DNA from: Hymenochaete sp. R1
Lineage: Eukaryota; Basidiomycota; Agaricomycetes; Hymenochaetales; Hymenochaetaceae
Direction of reading: 5' to 3'
Assembly: GCA_019400425.1 (NCBI GenBank)
Contig: JAFREE010000211.1
Coordinates: forward strand, 1 to 32,873
DNA: 32,873 nt
Position 1 is the first letter of the stretch. Each line of letters begins with the position of its first letter. This document shows, piece by piece, positions 19,765 through 31,686 of the stretch. The translations under genes and the position numbers were made by a program. The notes beneath the pieces are model-generated. The model saw only the letters and a program-made list of their open reading frames with translations, did no database searches and was not told the origin of the DNA.

Positions 19765-22700
19765 CTACTGACACTGCGCGAGGACTTCCGCGATGTCGCT
19801 CCCCGGGTAGAAGAAGAACATGACGGCGATGATGAGGTAGAGACACATGAGGATCATGCCCTCGAGCCAATTCGACTTGCCGTCCGCGACGACGTAGTTG
19901 ACGGTGAGGACTGCCAAGAAGAGGGTCTGCGAAAGGACATCAGAAACAATAATAAATAATTAGTACACCCAAAAAAACTCGAGAAACAGCCGAACCGCGC
20001 CTCAAGAAAAACAAAAAAACACACGCACAACAGACTCAAACGGATCAAACAGCAACAACAGCGGTTTCCCAAGACACCACGCAATGACCACCATCAACGG
20101 GATCACGAACAGCGCAATCTGGATGCTCGACCCGACGGCGACGCCGATGCTGAGCGTGAGCTTGTCTTTGACGGACACGGTGACGGCCGTGACGTGCTCG
20201 GCGGCGTTGCCGACGATGGGGAGGAGGATGAGCCCGACCCATTCTTTGGAGAGGCCTGTGCCGTCGGTGACGCCGTCGATGGAGTCGACGAGCCATTCGG
20301 CTGTTACTGCTACGAGCTGTGGGGGGTGGGAGGAGAGGAGAGGGAAGGGGGGGGGGGGGGTGAGTTGGTTATTGAGATTGGGGTTTGTTAATATTGATAG
20401 AGGGGTATGGTGTGGGACGGGGACGTACGACAGTGACGACGATCAATAGCCCGATACACATCGTCAGGCTCATACTCGGCTTCTCCCCCTCCTCCTCTCC
20501 CCCCGCCATCGCCACCTCTTCCCCATTATGCGCATGCGCCGTCTCGCTCGACCCATTCCCATCCACCGTCCCAGCCCCATTCCCAGCTTCCGTCCCCACC
20601 ACCCTCGCACCCTCCGCCCCAGCCCCAACCCCCCCACCCACCTTCTCCACATCCTCCCCCTCCTTCGGCGCCCTCCTAAACCGAATCGTGTTCCCGATAT
20701 TCTTCACCTGGGTATGCACCTGCTTATTATACCGCGTCGACTTGAAGTTGTCCTCGTGGTGGTCGTCGTAGAGCGAGGCGTGCGACCAGAGCTGGAAGAC
20801 GAGGTAGGAGGCGTAGACTGCGTGCGTGTGCGAGTTTTCGGGTTTCGAATTTCAAGTTGAGTTTCAGAAAGTTTTATTTATTTCGGTATTGGGTGATAAA
20901 GAAAGCAGGTAACGCACTGAAAAGCAGGATGATCGCAACCCCATGACTGAGTTTCTTGATATCGTCTCCTTCCTGGCCGTTCGTGAGCGGGTCGACGGAA
21001 GGGTCCGACGCGTCGGGTTGGACGGATAGATGGAACGCGCCTATCGGCACAATGGACGTACAAGACCGACGAGACACAGCAATCAAATCGGAGCACAAAG
21101 GAAAGGAAAGAGAAGGCGGTTAGCATTCATATTGAGGTTTTGGGGAAGGGGAAGTAAAGATGAAAGAGGGGGCGTACCGGGTAAGAGAACAGCGATGACG
21201 CTGAGCACCAACAACGAAGAGTTGATCTGGCTGGCGCCTACTCAGCACACGCGCCGCACCGTCCATGACATGACATGACACATTGTCACACAACGTGCGC
21301 GTCAAACGTCAAACATCAACGAAATCACACATTCGTCAAATTAGTTAGACGCCCGTACGCCAAGAAAAGGTTCGTAGCGCCGAGAAAAGCGCGCACGCAC
21401 ACGCAAAAAGTTTGATAAACGTTAAAGTAGCGCCAAGGGAAACGGAGACGGAGGAAGGAGGCGGGGACGGAGGGTCCAGCAAATCGTGATTCGAGATAAG
21501 CGCCCACATTCGTATGATTCGTTTTTCGGTCCGAGAGACGTCCAAGAGACGGGACGGGAGACGGGGGGCGGAGGGAGGGATGGATTAATGTTGACGCCAA
21601 GGGGCCAAGAGCGTGGAGGCAAAAAAAACCATTGGATACGGGAATTCCGTATTTTCGATTTCGATTTCGATTCGATCCGTTTCGATTCGTAGCGTTCCCC
21701 CAAAATGCAAGATTGTGCATATGATGAAAAAAGAAAAGAAAAGGAGAGAAATCGTTCGTTAGTTTCACTGGTCCTCACTCGTCCTGACGCCAAAAAAAAA
21801 GATAGAGAAGAGACGCACTAGCTCCGAACCCCTGCTCCGAGAACCTCATCCCGCCCGCGAAGAAACACATCCCCAACACGAGCACTAGAATCACCCAAAC
21901 GACCCAAACGACCCAAACGATCCAAACAAGCCCGATCCAGATCCGGTCAGTTGCAGTTGCGATATCACCGGGGGAAGGGAGAAGAGCGCTCACGTAGGTT
22001 ACTTAGAATGGAGCCGACGACTGAATTGGAATGGGAGAGGGGAGGGGATATCAGTATCAGTATCAGCGTTTGGGGGGATAAGGGACGTACGAGATGACTG
22101 GACGACTTGTAGTTCGCATTTGATGATGGCGATGATCTGGGGAGGAGCGAGTGGGAGGTTAGTTAAGTTATGTCTCGAACGTGCGGTGCGGGAGAAAGTG
22201 AAGGGCTTACTGCTACGATTAGCTCGACGCTTTTGAGTTGTAGTTGGAATCCCGACGAATAGACGAAATAATGATCGCATTAGCGTTCGATCAAAATAAT
22301 AAATATGCTTCTCATCCCAACAGCAACTAGAACTAGAAGAAAGACTCACGCGTTTCCCTGCATAAGCATAGCAAAATGAGACCAAAAAGAAAGAAGGAAA
22401 AGGTAAGACAACGATAACCAAGAACAAGAAACAAGAGAAGAGGGATGGAAATGGAGACGGAAACGTACGAGCGTCGCGTTCAACAACCCAGCGAGCGTCT
22501 GGCCTACGCGTAACGAGAGCTCTTCGGTGGCCATTCCTAGAAGCTTCGCAAGAGGGATGATAGCGAGGAAGGAGACTACCCAGATGCGAAAACCAAAACG
22601 TTGCGATCGTCTGTCAGCTTACACCAAAACTCGTGGATAGACCGGACACGCACACACGAAAATGAGGATATGGCTATCCGGTTGGGCCCAGTTGAACGCC

Positions 22701-23408
22701 CACTGGTCGAGGGAGAGAGAAAAGGGAAAGGGTCTGTTAGGAAGAGGGAAGGAGGATAATACTACTAATTGATTGAGCGACGCACCGAAAGAGGGATGAA
22801 GACGAGTAACACGTTGAGCCCTGGTGGGGGGAGTCCTAAATTAGCACACCGAATGGACTGAACGAACCGGACCACGATGCGTTATGGTCATGGTCATGTC
22901 GACGCAGTACTAGTGCCTCCTCCGAGTCAATCAGACCACTCCAACCACATCCACCAACCAACGCCTCGAGAAGATTGCTTGCATCGAACATCCCATAGCA
23001 TAGAAGAAGAAAAAAGAGAAAGACGCACACGTCCCAAACAAAATCGCCCTCAAGCCCTGCCAAAACCCCGGAGCGTCAGCCAACGGCCTCTCCCGCACCA
23101 CCCCGCTCATAATCGACGCCCGCCGCTTCGGACTGATGCGGAACAGTCTGAAGAAGCCTGAATGAGGTTTGTTCGAGTTGGAGGTCGCTGTGGCCGTTGT
23201 GGACGTCTGTGAGCGTTTGGGGGGCTCGTAGGTGTCTAGGCCGGTGACGTGCTGCTGCTGGTGCTGCGGCGAGCCGGTGCCGGGAGATTGTGGTGTGTGT
23301 GTACTGGTATAGTCGTCGGCTGACGGGAGTTGGGTTGGTTGGTTGGGATATTAATGTTAATATGGCACCTGGATGATGATGATGATGGGGTTGGGAAGAC
23401 TCACGCAT
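19765..23408 (-). CDS. CAX-family Ca2+/H+ antiporter
   Basis: Probable vacuolar cation/proton exchanger (VCX1-like). Fifteen coding exons, minus strand: 23408-23405, 23319-23029, 22820-22786, 22702-22654, 22575-22469, 22357-22350, 22229-22211, 22136-22091, 22020-21994, 21884-21819, 21237-21178, 21040-20918, 20817-20429, 20316-20029 and 19926-19765. They total 1674 nt (557 residues) and every junction is in phase. Both exchanger repeats are present: NATLGNAVELIVAIIA (G163-E167) and VGNAAEHVTAVTVSVKDKL (G444-E448). Other landmarks are SILSNLLLVLGMCFFAGG, INSSLLVLSVIAVLLPGAFH and NYVVADGKSNWLEG. An N-terminal cytosolic tail of about 85 residues and an acidic Gly/Glu-rich loop (about 305-390) make it longer than yeast VCX1. 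Six of 14 donors are GTGCGT. Exons of 4, 8, 19 and 27 nt and an intron of 581 nt are unusual. Confidence 0.95.
21300..21319 (+). repeat. 20-bp direct repeat, copy 2
   Basis: Identical to 19172-19191. It lies inside the 581-nt intron (21238-21818) of the antiporter gene. Confidence 0.7.
21893..21927 (+). repeat. Intronic minisatellite beside a splice acceptor
   Basis: Three exact copies of ACCCAAACG plus a fourth imperfect unit. On the coding (minus) strand the array is T/G-rich and ends 8 bp before the acceptor of the intron 21993-21885. Confidence 0.8.
22350..22357 (-). other. 8-nt coding microexon of the antiporter
   Basis: GGAAACGC is flanked by GCAG upstream and GTGAGT downstream. It is needed to read ATL-GN-AVE: the upstream exon ends at Leu, the microexon supplies Gly, Asn and two bases of Ala, and the next 19-nt exon completes Ala-Val-Glu. 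Confidence 0.8.
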
Positions 23409-23571
23409 TCCGGATGGTGTGCACTCTTAACTATGTCGAGGGAGGGGAGGATGAGAGAGTCGATGTCGAGTCGGGGAGGAGAGCTGTGTATAGGGATAGG
23501 CTGAGAGACACGGTGGGAATCGTTTCAATGAGGAATCGAGGATCTAGAGCGACGGTCAGGTCAGGACAGGT

Positions 23572-23579
23572 CTTATAAA
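23572..23579 (-). promoter_or_regulatory. TATA box of the antiporter gene
   Basis: TTTATAAG on the minus strand, about 165 bp upstream of the ATG at 23408. A second AT-rich element (TATTTATA, 23805-23812) lies further upstream. Confidence 0.4.
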
Positions 23580-23972
23580 GTCCATCGAACCACGTGGCTT
23601 TTCTTTCTTTTTTAGTAGACTTCCTTCTTTCCTTTCATAGCCCATCTATGTCAATTCCCGATACCTGTTCCAAACAGTCTACACAGCTTTGGATACAGCG
23701 CTCTCTCAAACAGCCACAAAGACTTTCAATGCGTCTAAACACCCGCTGCAACAGTGTCTCGCACTACCCGCTTGTCTCTCTCAGAACAATGTCGCCATGA
23801 GGCATATTTATAGGGGCCATCGCTCCTTTATGACGACGGTACGGGTACGGGTAAGGTAGGTCACTCCAAAACCATGTACCATTAATATTATGCATGCCTC
23901 ATTACTGTCCGCCCTCGCTGACGTCGTTTCTCTTCATGTTCGTCTTTCAGTCATTACGAACAAACAGCCAAC

Positions 23973-23997
23973 TGATCTGATCTGATCTGATCTGATC
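23973..23997 (+). repeat. TGATC x5 tandem repeat
   Basis: Five exact TGATC units in a row, about 565 bp upstream of the antiporter ATG. Confidence 0.9.
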
Positions 23998-24963
23998 GTC
24001 AATATAACATCTGCTCACTAGTACTGTCACTCTCAGGCTCTCAACCGTGTCTCTGTTGTCTGCCAGTGCTCAACACCAGCTACCAACGAACGAGCTCCGT
24101 CTGCCAGTGCTACAATTCCACCACCGCTTGTAACAGTATACCTATTCTCGACGCACCGCCGCTTCTTCTATATAGTAATATACGCCCACCGAGTCACCGA
24201 CAGGCTCCCTTTTCTTTTTTTCTCTGACCTCTGGGAACTAAAGGACCCGGAGCCGTCCGCAGTCTCCTTACAACGTCTCACTTCCCACTTCTCAGGCCTC
24301 CCACTGGAATTACCACAACCGTGACTGGGTACTCATATTCATCCCACCATCCGACCATCTATAGCTCACCTGCGCCGCACGCACAGCAGCAGCAGCAGCA
24401 AGATTTACGGTTTACGACTTTTCTCTCTAGAGCTGTCGGGCTAACCCAGGTCACACCGGGCCGCAGCGATTTTTCCTTTTTCTTTTCCTGGGTGTCCCCC
24501 CATGCTGTGCACACGCCTTCTTTCAGCGCCCGCATCCGCACCCACATCCGCAGTGCTCAAAGGACGCGCCGGCCGCCTTACTTACGCGTCGTCGGCCCAC
24601 TAGCATCACCAACAACGACGAGCAACCCAACTGCTACTTTTCCATCTCTCTTGTTCTAGTAGACAGACTCGGGGTGGTCGTTCCCTTTTGAGGTTCTTTG
24701 TCTGTTTGTCTGTTTGTCTGCTTGACGTGCGATCGTGCGATCGTGCGATAGTGCCAGTGGGTGTTTTTGTGAGTTGGAAACTGCCAGTGGAAAGCGGTGC
24801 TTGCGGACTTCTGGGCTGAACGTAACTCGAAGGGAAGCGCAGTTTCGTTTCTCTTCTTTTTTCCTTTTTTCTTCTCAGCGATCTTCCGATGGCTGTCCTA
24901 CTACTACTTCGATTCTCTCACTGCGATTGGCCCCTGCTAGTGGCCCCTCCATATCCTAACTTG

Positions 24964-24981
24964 ACTACTACTACTACTACT
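24964..24981 (+). repeat. ACT microsatellite
   Basis: Six consecutive ACT units in the gene-poor spacer. Confidence 0.9.
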
Positions 24982-25300
24982 AGGACCGGCGCATTCGAAC
25001 CCAACAATCAATCTGCCTCGTGAGGCCCATTCACGATTTTTTCCTCCTCGTTCTTGTGTTGGCAGAGAAACAGAAGAGGAAGGTCCCCGCGGGCCCACGC
25101 CTCGCTTCACTATTCTACTGTACATGTAGTAGCAGCGCCCTCAGGCTGCCACTAGCAATAGTCTACCATCGTACGTCGCACGTTCTTTTTTTACTTTCTT
25201 ATTCCATCCTCGATCGAATCGTATGCAGTGGTCCTTTGACGGTAGAAAGGAAACCTACACAGCTCGGAGGTTTTTGAATCGACCCGACTCCGCCCCTACC

Positions 25301-25328
25301 CCCACGCCCCACGCCCCACGCCCCACGC
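25301..25328 (+). repeat. CCCACGC x4 minisatellite
   Basis: Four exact 7-bp units followed by a diverged CCC-rich tail. Confidence 0.9.
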
Positions 25329-27600
25329 CCTACCCCGCCCCCTCGCACGAAAGCCCTGGGCCGGGGCCGATTCACTTTACAGTCAGTAGAGCCATTCATA
25401 TATATATTCAGAGATCCCAGACGACCCCGCACCGCACCGCATCGCATACCAGTACCAGTAACAATAACAATAATACCCCGCCGTCTACACTATCAAGATC
25501 AAGAATATCAAAGCTCTTCCCGATACTACATGTAGTACCTATTACGGTACGGTATGCATTTCCGGTCTACCCGAACCCGACCGCGACCTCGTTTCGGAAG
25601 AGGGGTAGGCACGATGGTACAGGCAGCTTAAGGCGAGCGGACGCGCAACCTTTTTTTTCGACGGAGACGGAGACGGAGATGGAGATGCGTATCTGCGTTT
25701 TTGGTTCTTGCGCGTGTATGTACGGTACACACATGTATATGTATGTGGATCTCCGTTGTGTTTTTTTTGGTCTTTTCGTCATTAATTGTATCGATATTAA
25801 TGGCTCAGGCTCAGGCTCAGGCTGCCGTGCCAGCGATCGCTTTGTTAGATGCCGACGGCAATGCGAAAGGGACGAAAAACAAAAGGGAAGAAAAACAAAA
25901 AACGTTGGCTTCATGCGGTGACCGTCATCTCGCTTTTGATTTTGATTAATATTCCCGGGGTACATGTATAAGTTGGACGCGCTCTATATTCATGTCGTGG
26001 TGATACCTCTCAAGTTGCATTATGGTGGTGGATTCGGGTGTGTGTGTACATCGCGTTGTCCCATGGCTTCGTGCGCGGTCCGTAGACGCACAATAGATAT
26101 ACGGACTCGGATTCGGACTCTTAAGTATTCGGTGGAGACTCAGGCTCGTGCTTCCTCTCCGAGTCCCCTCCTCTCCAATCCCGGTTCCAGCTCCAGCTCC
26201 AGTTCTCGGACGTCCGTGTTTTCGTCGTCCATCCTCTGTATCCAGTCCTTGATCATAGCTCCGCTCCGTCATGATCCCGGCGACTCAACCATAAACCCAA
26301 ACACACATGGATTTCGGCACCTCCCCACCCTCACTTCCTCACTCCCTCGGAAATTAAAACGAAAGGTGGTGTCATACACACCACGCCTCAAACTCAAATT
26401 CAAACCCCCACGTTTCATCAGGTTTACATGAAGGATCCATCACTGGCATACCCACGCCAGCCAGTGATACTAATAATCCCCTCCCCCTCCCCCTCCCCCC
26501 CCACTTTCATTAATTCATCCTGTTTTGCCGATGCTGATGGCGCTTCGCCCATGTCCATATCCATGCACACATACACATGGCATGGCATTCGTAGGCATGG
26601 TATGGCACAGAAGGAAACAAAACGGAACCAACTCGAACATCCCAACAGCCGAATGACGATTATGGCACACGATGAAATTGGGCTCGGCCCGGATACCGTC
26701 ACGGTTATGCTCTATGCTGACTTTCTTAATATCTATCTACAGTATCTATCAATAGTATCGAAGAACCCTCAATCTCAGGCTAACGCCGCAGCGGTGCGGT
26801 GCGCTGCAAGTGATTGACGCGGCGAACTTTTTGAAAAAAAGAACTTCGTGTTGGGTGTTGGGGTGTGGATAAACTTTAACTTATTCTATAGCGCCGATAC
26901 GATACGAGGACGACGAAGGGTAACCTGGTACTGGTACTAGTACTGGTGCTACAATATTAATACTAATGGTCAATGCCGTGTTCCCCGTCATTGTCATTGA
27001 TGCGTTATGCGTTATGCGTACACGTGCGTCCGACTTCTAAAGCTTATCAGAAGCTATGCAGGTATTCTTTATACTTTAAGTGTATTGTAGATGCGATGCC
27101 CTTGGTCCTTCCGAGTCCGATGGCGGTACACGAGGAAGGTGTCGAATTTACATGTACATGCACTATCATTATCAGTCTATCACTCAGTACTGAGTTGAGT
27201 CAAGCGCGCATTTCTTTCATTAACGGACGCTTCTTTTTTGCCGTTTTTGTACACCGGCGGGGTGGGGTAAAGGGGGGGTTGGGGGCGATGTAATTGCAAA
27301 TTGGAAGTCTATGCGTGGAAAGGTAGAGGTGTCACAAAGGAGAAGGCAACAGAAGAGCGCGATACGGTGTTCCGTCCGAGTCGTTGAGTCGGACGAGGAG
27401 GAGCGGAGCGCGATAAATAAAATTCTCCGCAAGTGGTGTTGTCGCGTTGTTTCTAATACTCATGCTCACCATGCTTTACGGTCCAACGACACAACAAAAA
27501 AATACAAAGGCATTCACAACGAAAGTAATAATAATCGAAGGAGAGAACTAAGATATGAAGCTGAGATAATATGTCCGAGTCCAGGGAAGACCAGATTAAC

Positions 27601-29521
27601 TTATAGACTGATTCTGTCCGAGTCATCCTCATCATCCCAATCTTCTTCTTTTTCAGGTAGAAAAGAGGCAACGAAAAGAGCTACGGAGACCACGCAGAAC
27701 AGAAAGACGTAGACAAGCAGACCACCAAGGATTTGCCGTTCTACAGAGAGCGCAAACAACGACGTTACTAAAGCGGGACCAACAGCGCGGAAGACAGCGG
27801 TCGCTACAGCCGCTAAGCCGTTCGTTGTCCCGAGTGAACGTTTGTTCGGCGCCGATAGTGTTAGAAATATGAACGCACAACCTGTTTAAGAGCGGCTTCA
27901 GCTACCAGTACGTGTTTAATAAGAGACCGCCAGGAGATACATACCACCACTCATGTCAGAGAACGCACATAAAAGCATCTGAGCACCAACAATCGACCAA
28001 GTTACGAGACTCTGTCCTGAGTGTCTGGCAGAGAGATTGATGAACGGGAATAAAGCAAAGATAGGAAAGTTGGCGACGAGAGTGATGACCAGTAGTTTCT
28101 TGGAGCCTAGCCATCTGTGAAAGCTCGGAAACAAACATACTTGGAATACGCCGACCAGCAAACCATAGCAAAACAGGCATGTACCGATCCCGACGGGGCT
28201 CAGTCCAAGTCCCCCGTCAAGTATATCAGTATAGTAGAAAACAGGCTCGATGGCGATATATGAGATGTCGATGAAAGAAAGCAACGCATAGTTCAGAACA
28301 GCGATGGTAACGCGGCGTGTCATAACATCTTTTATCGGAAGTGGTCGGTTTTCAAGCACGTCAGGTATGTGATTGGAGGTATCTACGCTCCCGTAAGATG
28401 ATCCCCCATCGCTATGCGTTTCAGAATTTTCCGGAAGGCGGACGGCAGACGTCTATCGGCAGCGTTTAGTAAAATTTTAAGAGTGTCAATTGAGAACTGA
28501 CCTCTTTCAAAGTCATGACGATTAACAAGCAACCTAATGCAGGAACGATTGACACGATGAGGCATGGTAGAAAGTATGGGTATTTCTCCCAGAATTGACC
28601 ACCGAAGATGTCGTTCAAGCGTTGATAGGGATCTGCTAGAACACCACCAATGACTACTCTGAAAACCGAAATTTCACAGTAAGGACGGATACAAATATTA
28701 GATATTGTAGACTCACCCTAACATGGATCCTACAATCCAGACAAGAGGCAAAAAAGCAACTGCCTGGGCCATGTTTGAGGTATCTGTGATTTCACCCAAC
28801 ATGCTCTTGAGAACGCCAGAGTTTCCGTTCATGATGCCCGCGAAACAGCGACTGAACGGCATCGTTCAGCAAATAAAGTACTTTTCAGAGGTGAGATATT
28901 AGTCGCACCTGATGATGAGTTGGGTGAATGTTTTTGAAAGGCCGAAACTAAGCATCGATACGATAGTCCCGAAGAAACATACGAGGAGAACCGGTCGTCG
29001 ACCTATGAAGTCCGACAGTCGAGTCCAGAAAAGGACAGTGGTCGCCTCCGCGGCAAAGAACAGAGATTCCTAGTACATTCGGGCGCTAGATGAGTATTGA
29101 CGGTATTTATACATGAGCCACATACTATCAGTCCGGCGAAGTATCCAGCTTTTCGACCATCTCCGTTAGTGATACCCATAGACCAGATCAACTGTAACAA
29201 GAATATGAATATGAATCAGTAGTCGTGGTGGATGGTCAAGCCTTACACACTTACTTCTAGCATGAATGGGTATATGGATTGACCGGTCACAGGCTCAGAA
29301 AGATGGAGAAAGAGAATGACCAAGAGCTGCTGCTTTGGAAGTGGCGTCGCTCCTGGAAGTCCCTGTGGGATCGTTGACAGCCGACACAAGAGAGGAGCTC
29401 TTTCTCCCTCGCGCTCGTGAACGGACAAAGCGGACTCCGCATCTGGAGTTGCACCGCTCTTGACTCAAGCTTTGGTGGCGATTTCACCATACAAAGACGC
29501 GTGTCCTTCAAGTCTTTGCAT
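27601..29521 (-). CDS. Major facilitator superfamily transporter
   Basis: Twelve-helix-type secondary carrier of the plasma membrane or vacuole; substrate unknown. It resembles fungal ZIFL/drug:H+ antiporter-like members. Exons, minus strand: 29521-29488, 29442-29255, 29191-29126, 29069-28909, 28851-28717, 28658-28502, 28452-27945 and 27881-27601, giving 509 residues. TM1 lies in PLPKQQLLVILFLHLSEPVT. The MFS motif A is WTRLSDFIGRRPVLL. The block CFAGIMNGNSGVLKSMLGEI, then NMAQAVAFLPLVW, is typical. A polar central loop carries SETHSDGGSSYGSVD. The C-terminus is acidic (EKEEDWDDEDDSDRISL). The start is uncertain: without a 45-nt intron (29487-29443, weak donor GTGAAA) the frame from the ATG meets TGA at codon 19. 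All other junctions are clean, so the gene is probably active. Confidence 0.92.
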
Positions 29522-30628
29522 GTTCGAGGTTGAGGGCTTTGAAAAAAGGTTACGGTAGGAATGGGCTCTGAACTCAGATTCTCAGATGCTTGCTTGCTTC
29601 CCTTTTAAGTTGGTACCAGCGCATTTAATAGTACAATAAATCCTGGTGATTGGGCACGAGAGTATGTGTTTGGACAGAGGAAGAAAAGCAGAGACTTCAA
29701 GTTTGCACAATTGTCGGGCGTTCTTTTTCATGTCGTGCTTACTTAATATGAGACTCGAACAGCCGACGCGACGCACGCGCGCGTTTCAGCTTTCCTTTTT
29801 TTCACCCCATCCCCATCATCGTCGCGCTGCTTCTTGTCTCGCACACGACGCCCGTTCAGCACTGTTATCAAGACGGAATCCAGCTGAAAAAGACTACTTC
29901 CAAAAGTCTTCTCGGGATTCGTTTAATTCTTAGGCTTGGCACTACTGCTCCGATTGAGCGAAGAAAAAAGACCAACAACTATGGGGGTCACTTGCCCCGT
30001 ACCCCTTGAATTCCCCCCTCAATCGCGGGGCTACGCGGCCAACGGAGCAATGCTATCCCATCTTCAAAGGTGTCTTTGACGCAGAAACATCGGGTTAGAG
30101 CTTAAACGTCGGAGGAAGAAGTTGACGCCTAGACTGCCTTCACTACGCAAAGTGCCGTCGCGGACCTGTGTTTAATTATATCCTTCGGTTTCAGGATGTC
30201 GCTGTTACTTGTTCTTTTCCCGTCTATTTTCCGTTTTATTACCGTAATCGCGTTTCGGTGCCACTCGGCTAAGCGGATACGGTTTGAGCAAGATTTCTTT
30301 TTTGAAAGTATGCATTATAGTTGTTCGCTTATCATTAAAGGACCTGGGACAGACATGGTTTTTAGGGCTTCGGGATTGGCGTGTTTTGCAGGGAAACACA
30401 TCCAGGTGGCAGAAGACCCTTCGAAACGACTTTTGTCTCACGTAGGAATTTTGATGGAATAAATCTCGGTAAGGTCTTTTTTCATGTATTCTTGGTCTCA
30501 GAAATTGAACGGGCCGGTGGTGCAGGATATGGTAGAGTGACGCAAAAGACTGGATCCGTCTCTCAAAGCCAATTAGTTGTCGATACCGTTCAGGAACTAG
30601 GATGCAGGATCCAATTCAATGTGGAGAG
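29522..30628. other. Intergenic between MFS and AA9 genes
   Basis: No gene recognised. It is the divergent promoter region of the two flanking genes. GGCTAA at 30267-30272 and GCGGGG at 30025-30030 match ascomycete XlnR and CreA core sites, but their role in basidiomycetes is not established and such hexamers occur by chance. Confidence 0.4.
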
Positions 30629-30637
30629 CATAAAAGG
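30629..30637 (+). promoter_or_regulatory. TATA-like box of the AA9 gene
   Basis: CATAAAAGG lies 50 bp upstream of the ATG at 30679. The spacing suits a short leader. Confidence 0.5.
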
Positions 30638-30678
30638 ATGGCGATGGACGACAAAGACAAGCGCTAAGTACAGGCAAA

Positions 30679-31686
30679 ATGAAGTCTTTTACTACGTCGG
30701 TTCTTGCCCTTGCTGTGTTCGTAGTCAGCGCCACCGCCCACTGTAAGTCAATGTACAAAGACCGTGCTTGTCTGAGCAGCCTGATAACTTATCCTAACAG
30801 ACACCTTCCCTTCGCTCGTTGTCGACGGACAGACGACACCGGAATGGGTCAACGTCCGCATGACGAACAACCATTATTCTAATGGCCCGGTCACCGATGT
30901 TACCTCCCCCGACATACGGTGTTACGACACAGCAGAACCCGGTACAGCAACGACGATTCAAGTTGATGCTGGCTCACAGATGGGGATCATGAGCAACGAT
31001 GTCATCTCGCATCCCGGTGTCGTCAATGTGTACATGGCCAAGGCACCTGACAGTGTTGATGACTGGGCTGGGGACGGTGATGTTTGGTTCAAGGTCTACG
31101 AGCTTTCCGCTGTTACGGACGGCGGCTCGACTATTACATTCCCTGCTTGGAGTGAGTCTAGATATTTTGTGGAATATATGCTTGTCGCAATTGAAAACCG
31201 TGCTGACATCCAACCTTGCCCCTCAGATGAGCCAGGAGTCACTTTCACTCTCCCCAAGGAGCTCCCTTCCGGACAGTAAGTCGCGAACAACCCAGATCCT
31301 TTTCAGAACAATGTCTAATAATTGTATAGATATCTTGTTCGTATGGAATCCATCGCTTTGCACAGTGCCGGCACTTTTGGTGGAGCCCAATTCTATATTT
31401 CTTGTGGGCAAGTCGAGGTCACCAATGGCGGAAGCGGAACTCCAGGGCCAATGGTGGCATTCCCGGGTGCTTACACCGGCAATGTACGGTTTCACTGTTT
31501 GTTATGAAAACTAGGTACTTGATACTAACGTACATGATGCGAACAGGAGCCAGGTATTCTCATCGACATCTATTACCCAATCCCAGCGACCTACACTCAA
31601 CCCGGTCCGGTGCGTTCATTTTCGGGCTGTCGATGTTTAATCAGTGTTAATATTAACAAACACAGGCTGTCTGGACGGGCGCATAA
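30679..31686 (+). CDS. Secreted AA9 lytic polysaccharide monooxygenase
   Basis: Copper enzyme that oxidatively cleaves cellulose and related glucans. Exons 30679-30742, 30801-31151, 31227-31275, 31330-31483, 31547-31609 and 31666-31686 give 233 residues. The 20-residue signal peptide is followed by His21 ([11 protein letters not shown]), the N-terminal copper ligand. The other brace residues are His92 (VISHPGVV) and axial Tyr177 ([11 protein letters not shown]), with the supporting His166 and Gln175. Family landmarks: [66 protein letters not shown] and a C-terminal PGPAVWTGA. No CBM1 or linker follows, so it is a catalytic domain only. All introns are short (54-75 nt) with normal GT-AG ends. 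Four introns split codons. Confidence 0.97.

Larger units (their letters stand above)
23600..27590. other. Gene-poor, repeat-rich 4-kb spacer
   Basis: No open frame here has recognisable domains. The longest (25223-25921, plus) is built largely from tandem repeats. The region holds many short arrays: five TGATC units (23973), GTTTGTCT-type units (about 24700), GATCGTGC units (about 24730), ACT units (24964), CCCACGC units (25301), GAGACG units (about 25665), GGCTCA units (about 25800) and CCCCCT runs (about 26478). It may contain promoters for the antiporter and non-coding transcripts. Confidence 0.5.

Noticed and set aside
20385..20860. Plus-strand frames of 110-128 codons
   Set aside because: Antisense shadow of the acidic loop exon of the antiporter.
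24984..25020. GGGTTCGAAT on the minus strand, like a tRNA T-loop
   Set aside because: No matching T-stem, anticodon arm or acceptor stem could be folded around it.
25223..25921. 232-codon plus-strand frame in the spacer
   Set aside because: Much of it translates tandem repeats (Pro/Thr/Ala runs, Gly/Ser runs); no conserved domain or gene structure.
27601..29521. MFS gene as a pseudogene
   Set aside because: Only the N-terminal TGA is suspicious and a phase-correct short intron removes it; all seven other exons are intact and in phase.
30025..30272. CreA-like and XlnR-like hexamers upstream of the AA9 gene
   Set aside because: Short motifs defined in ascomycetes and expected by chance; noted only as sequence matches.
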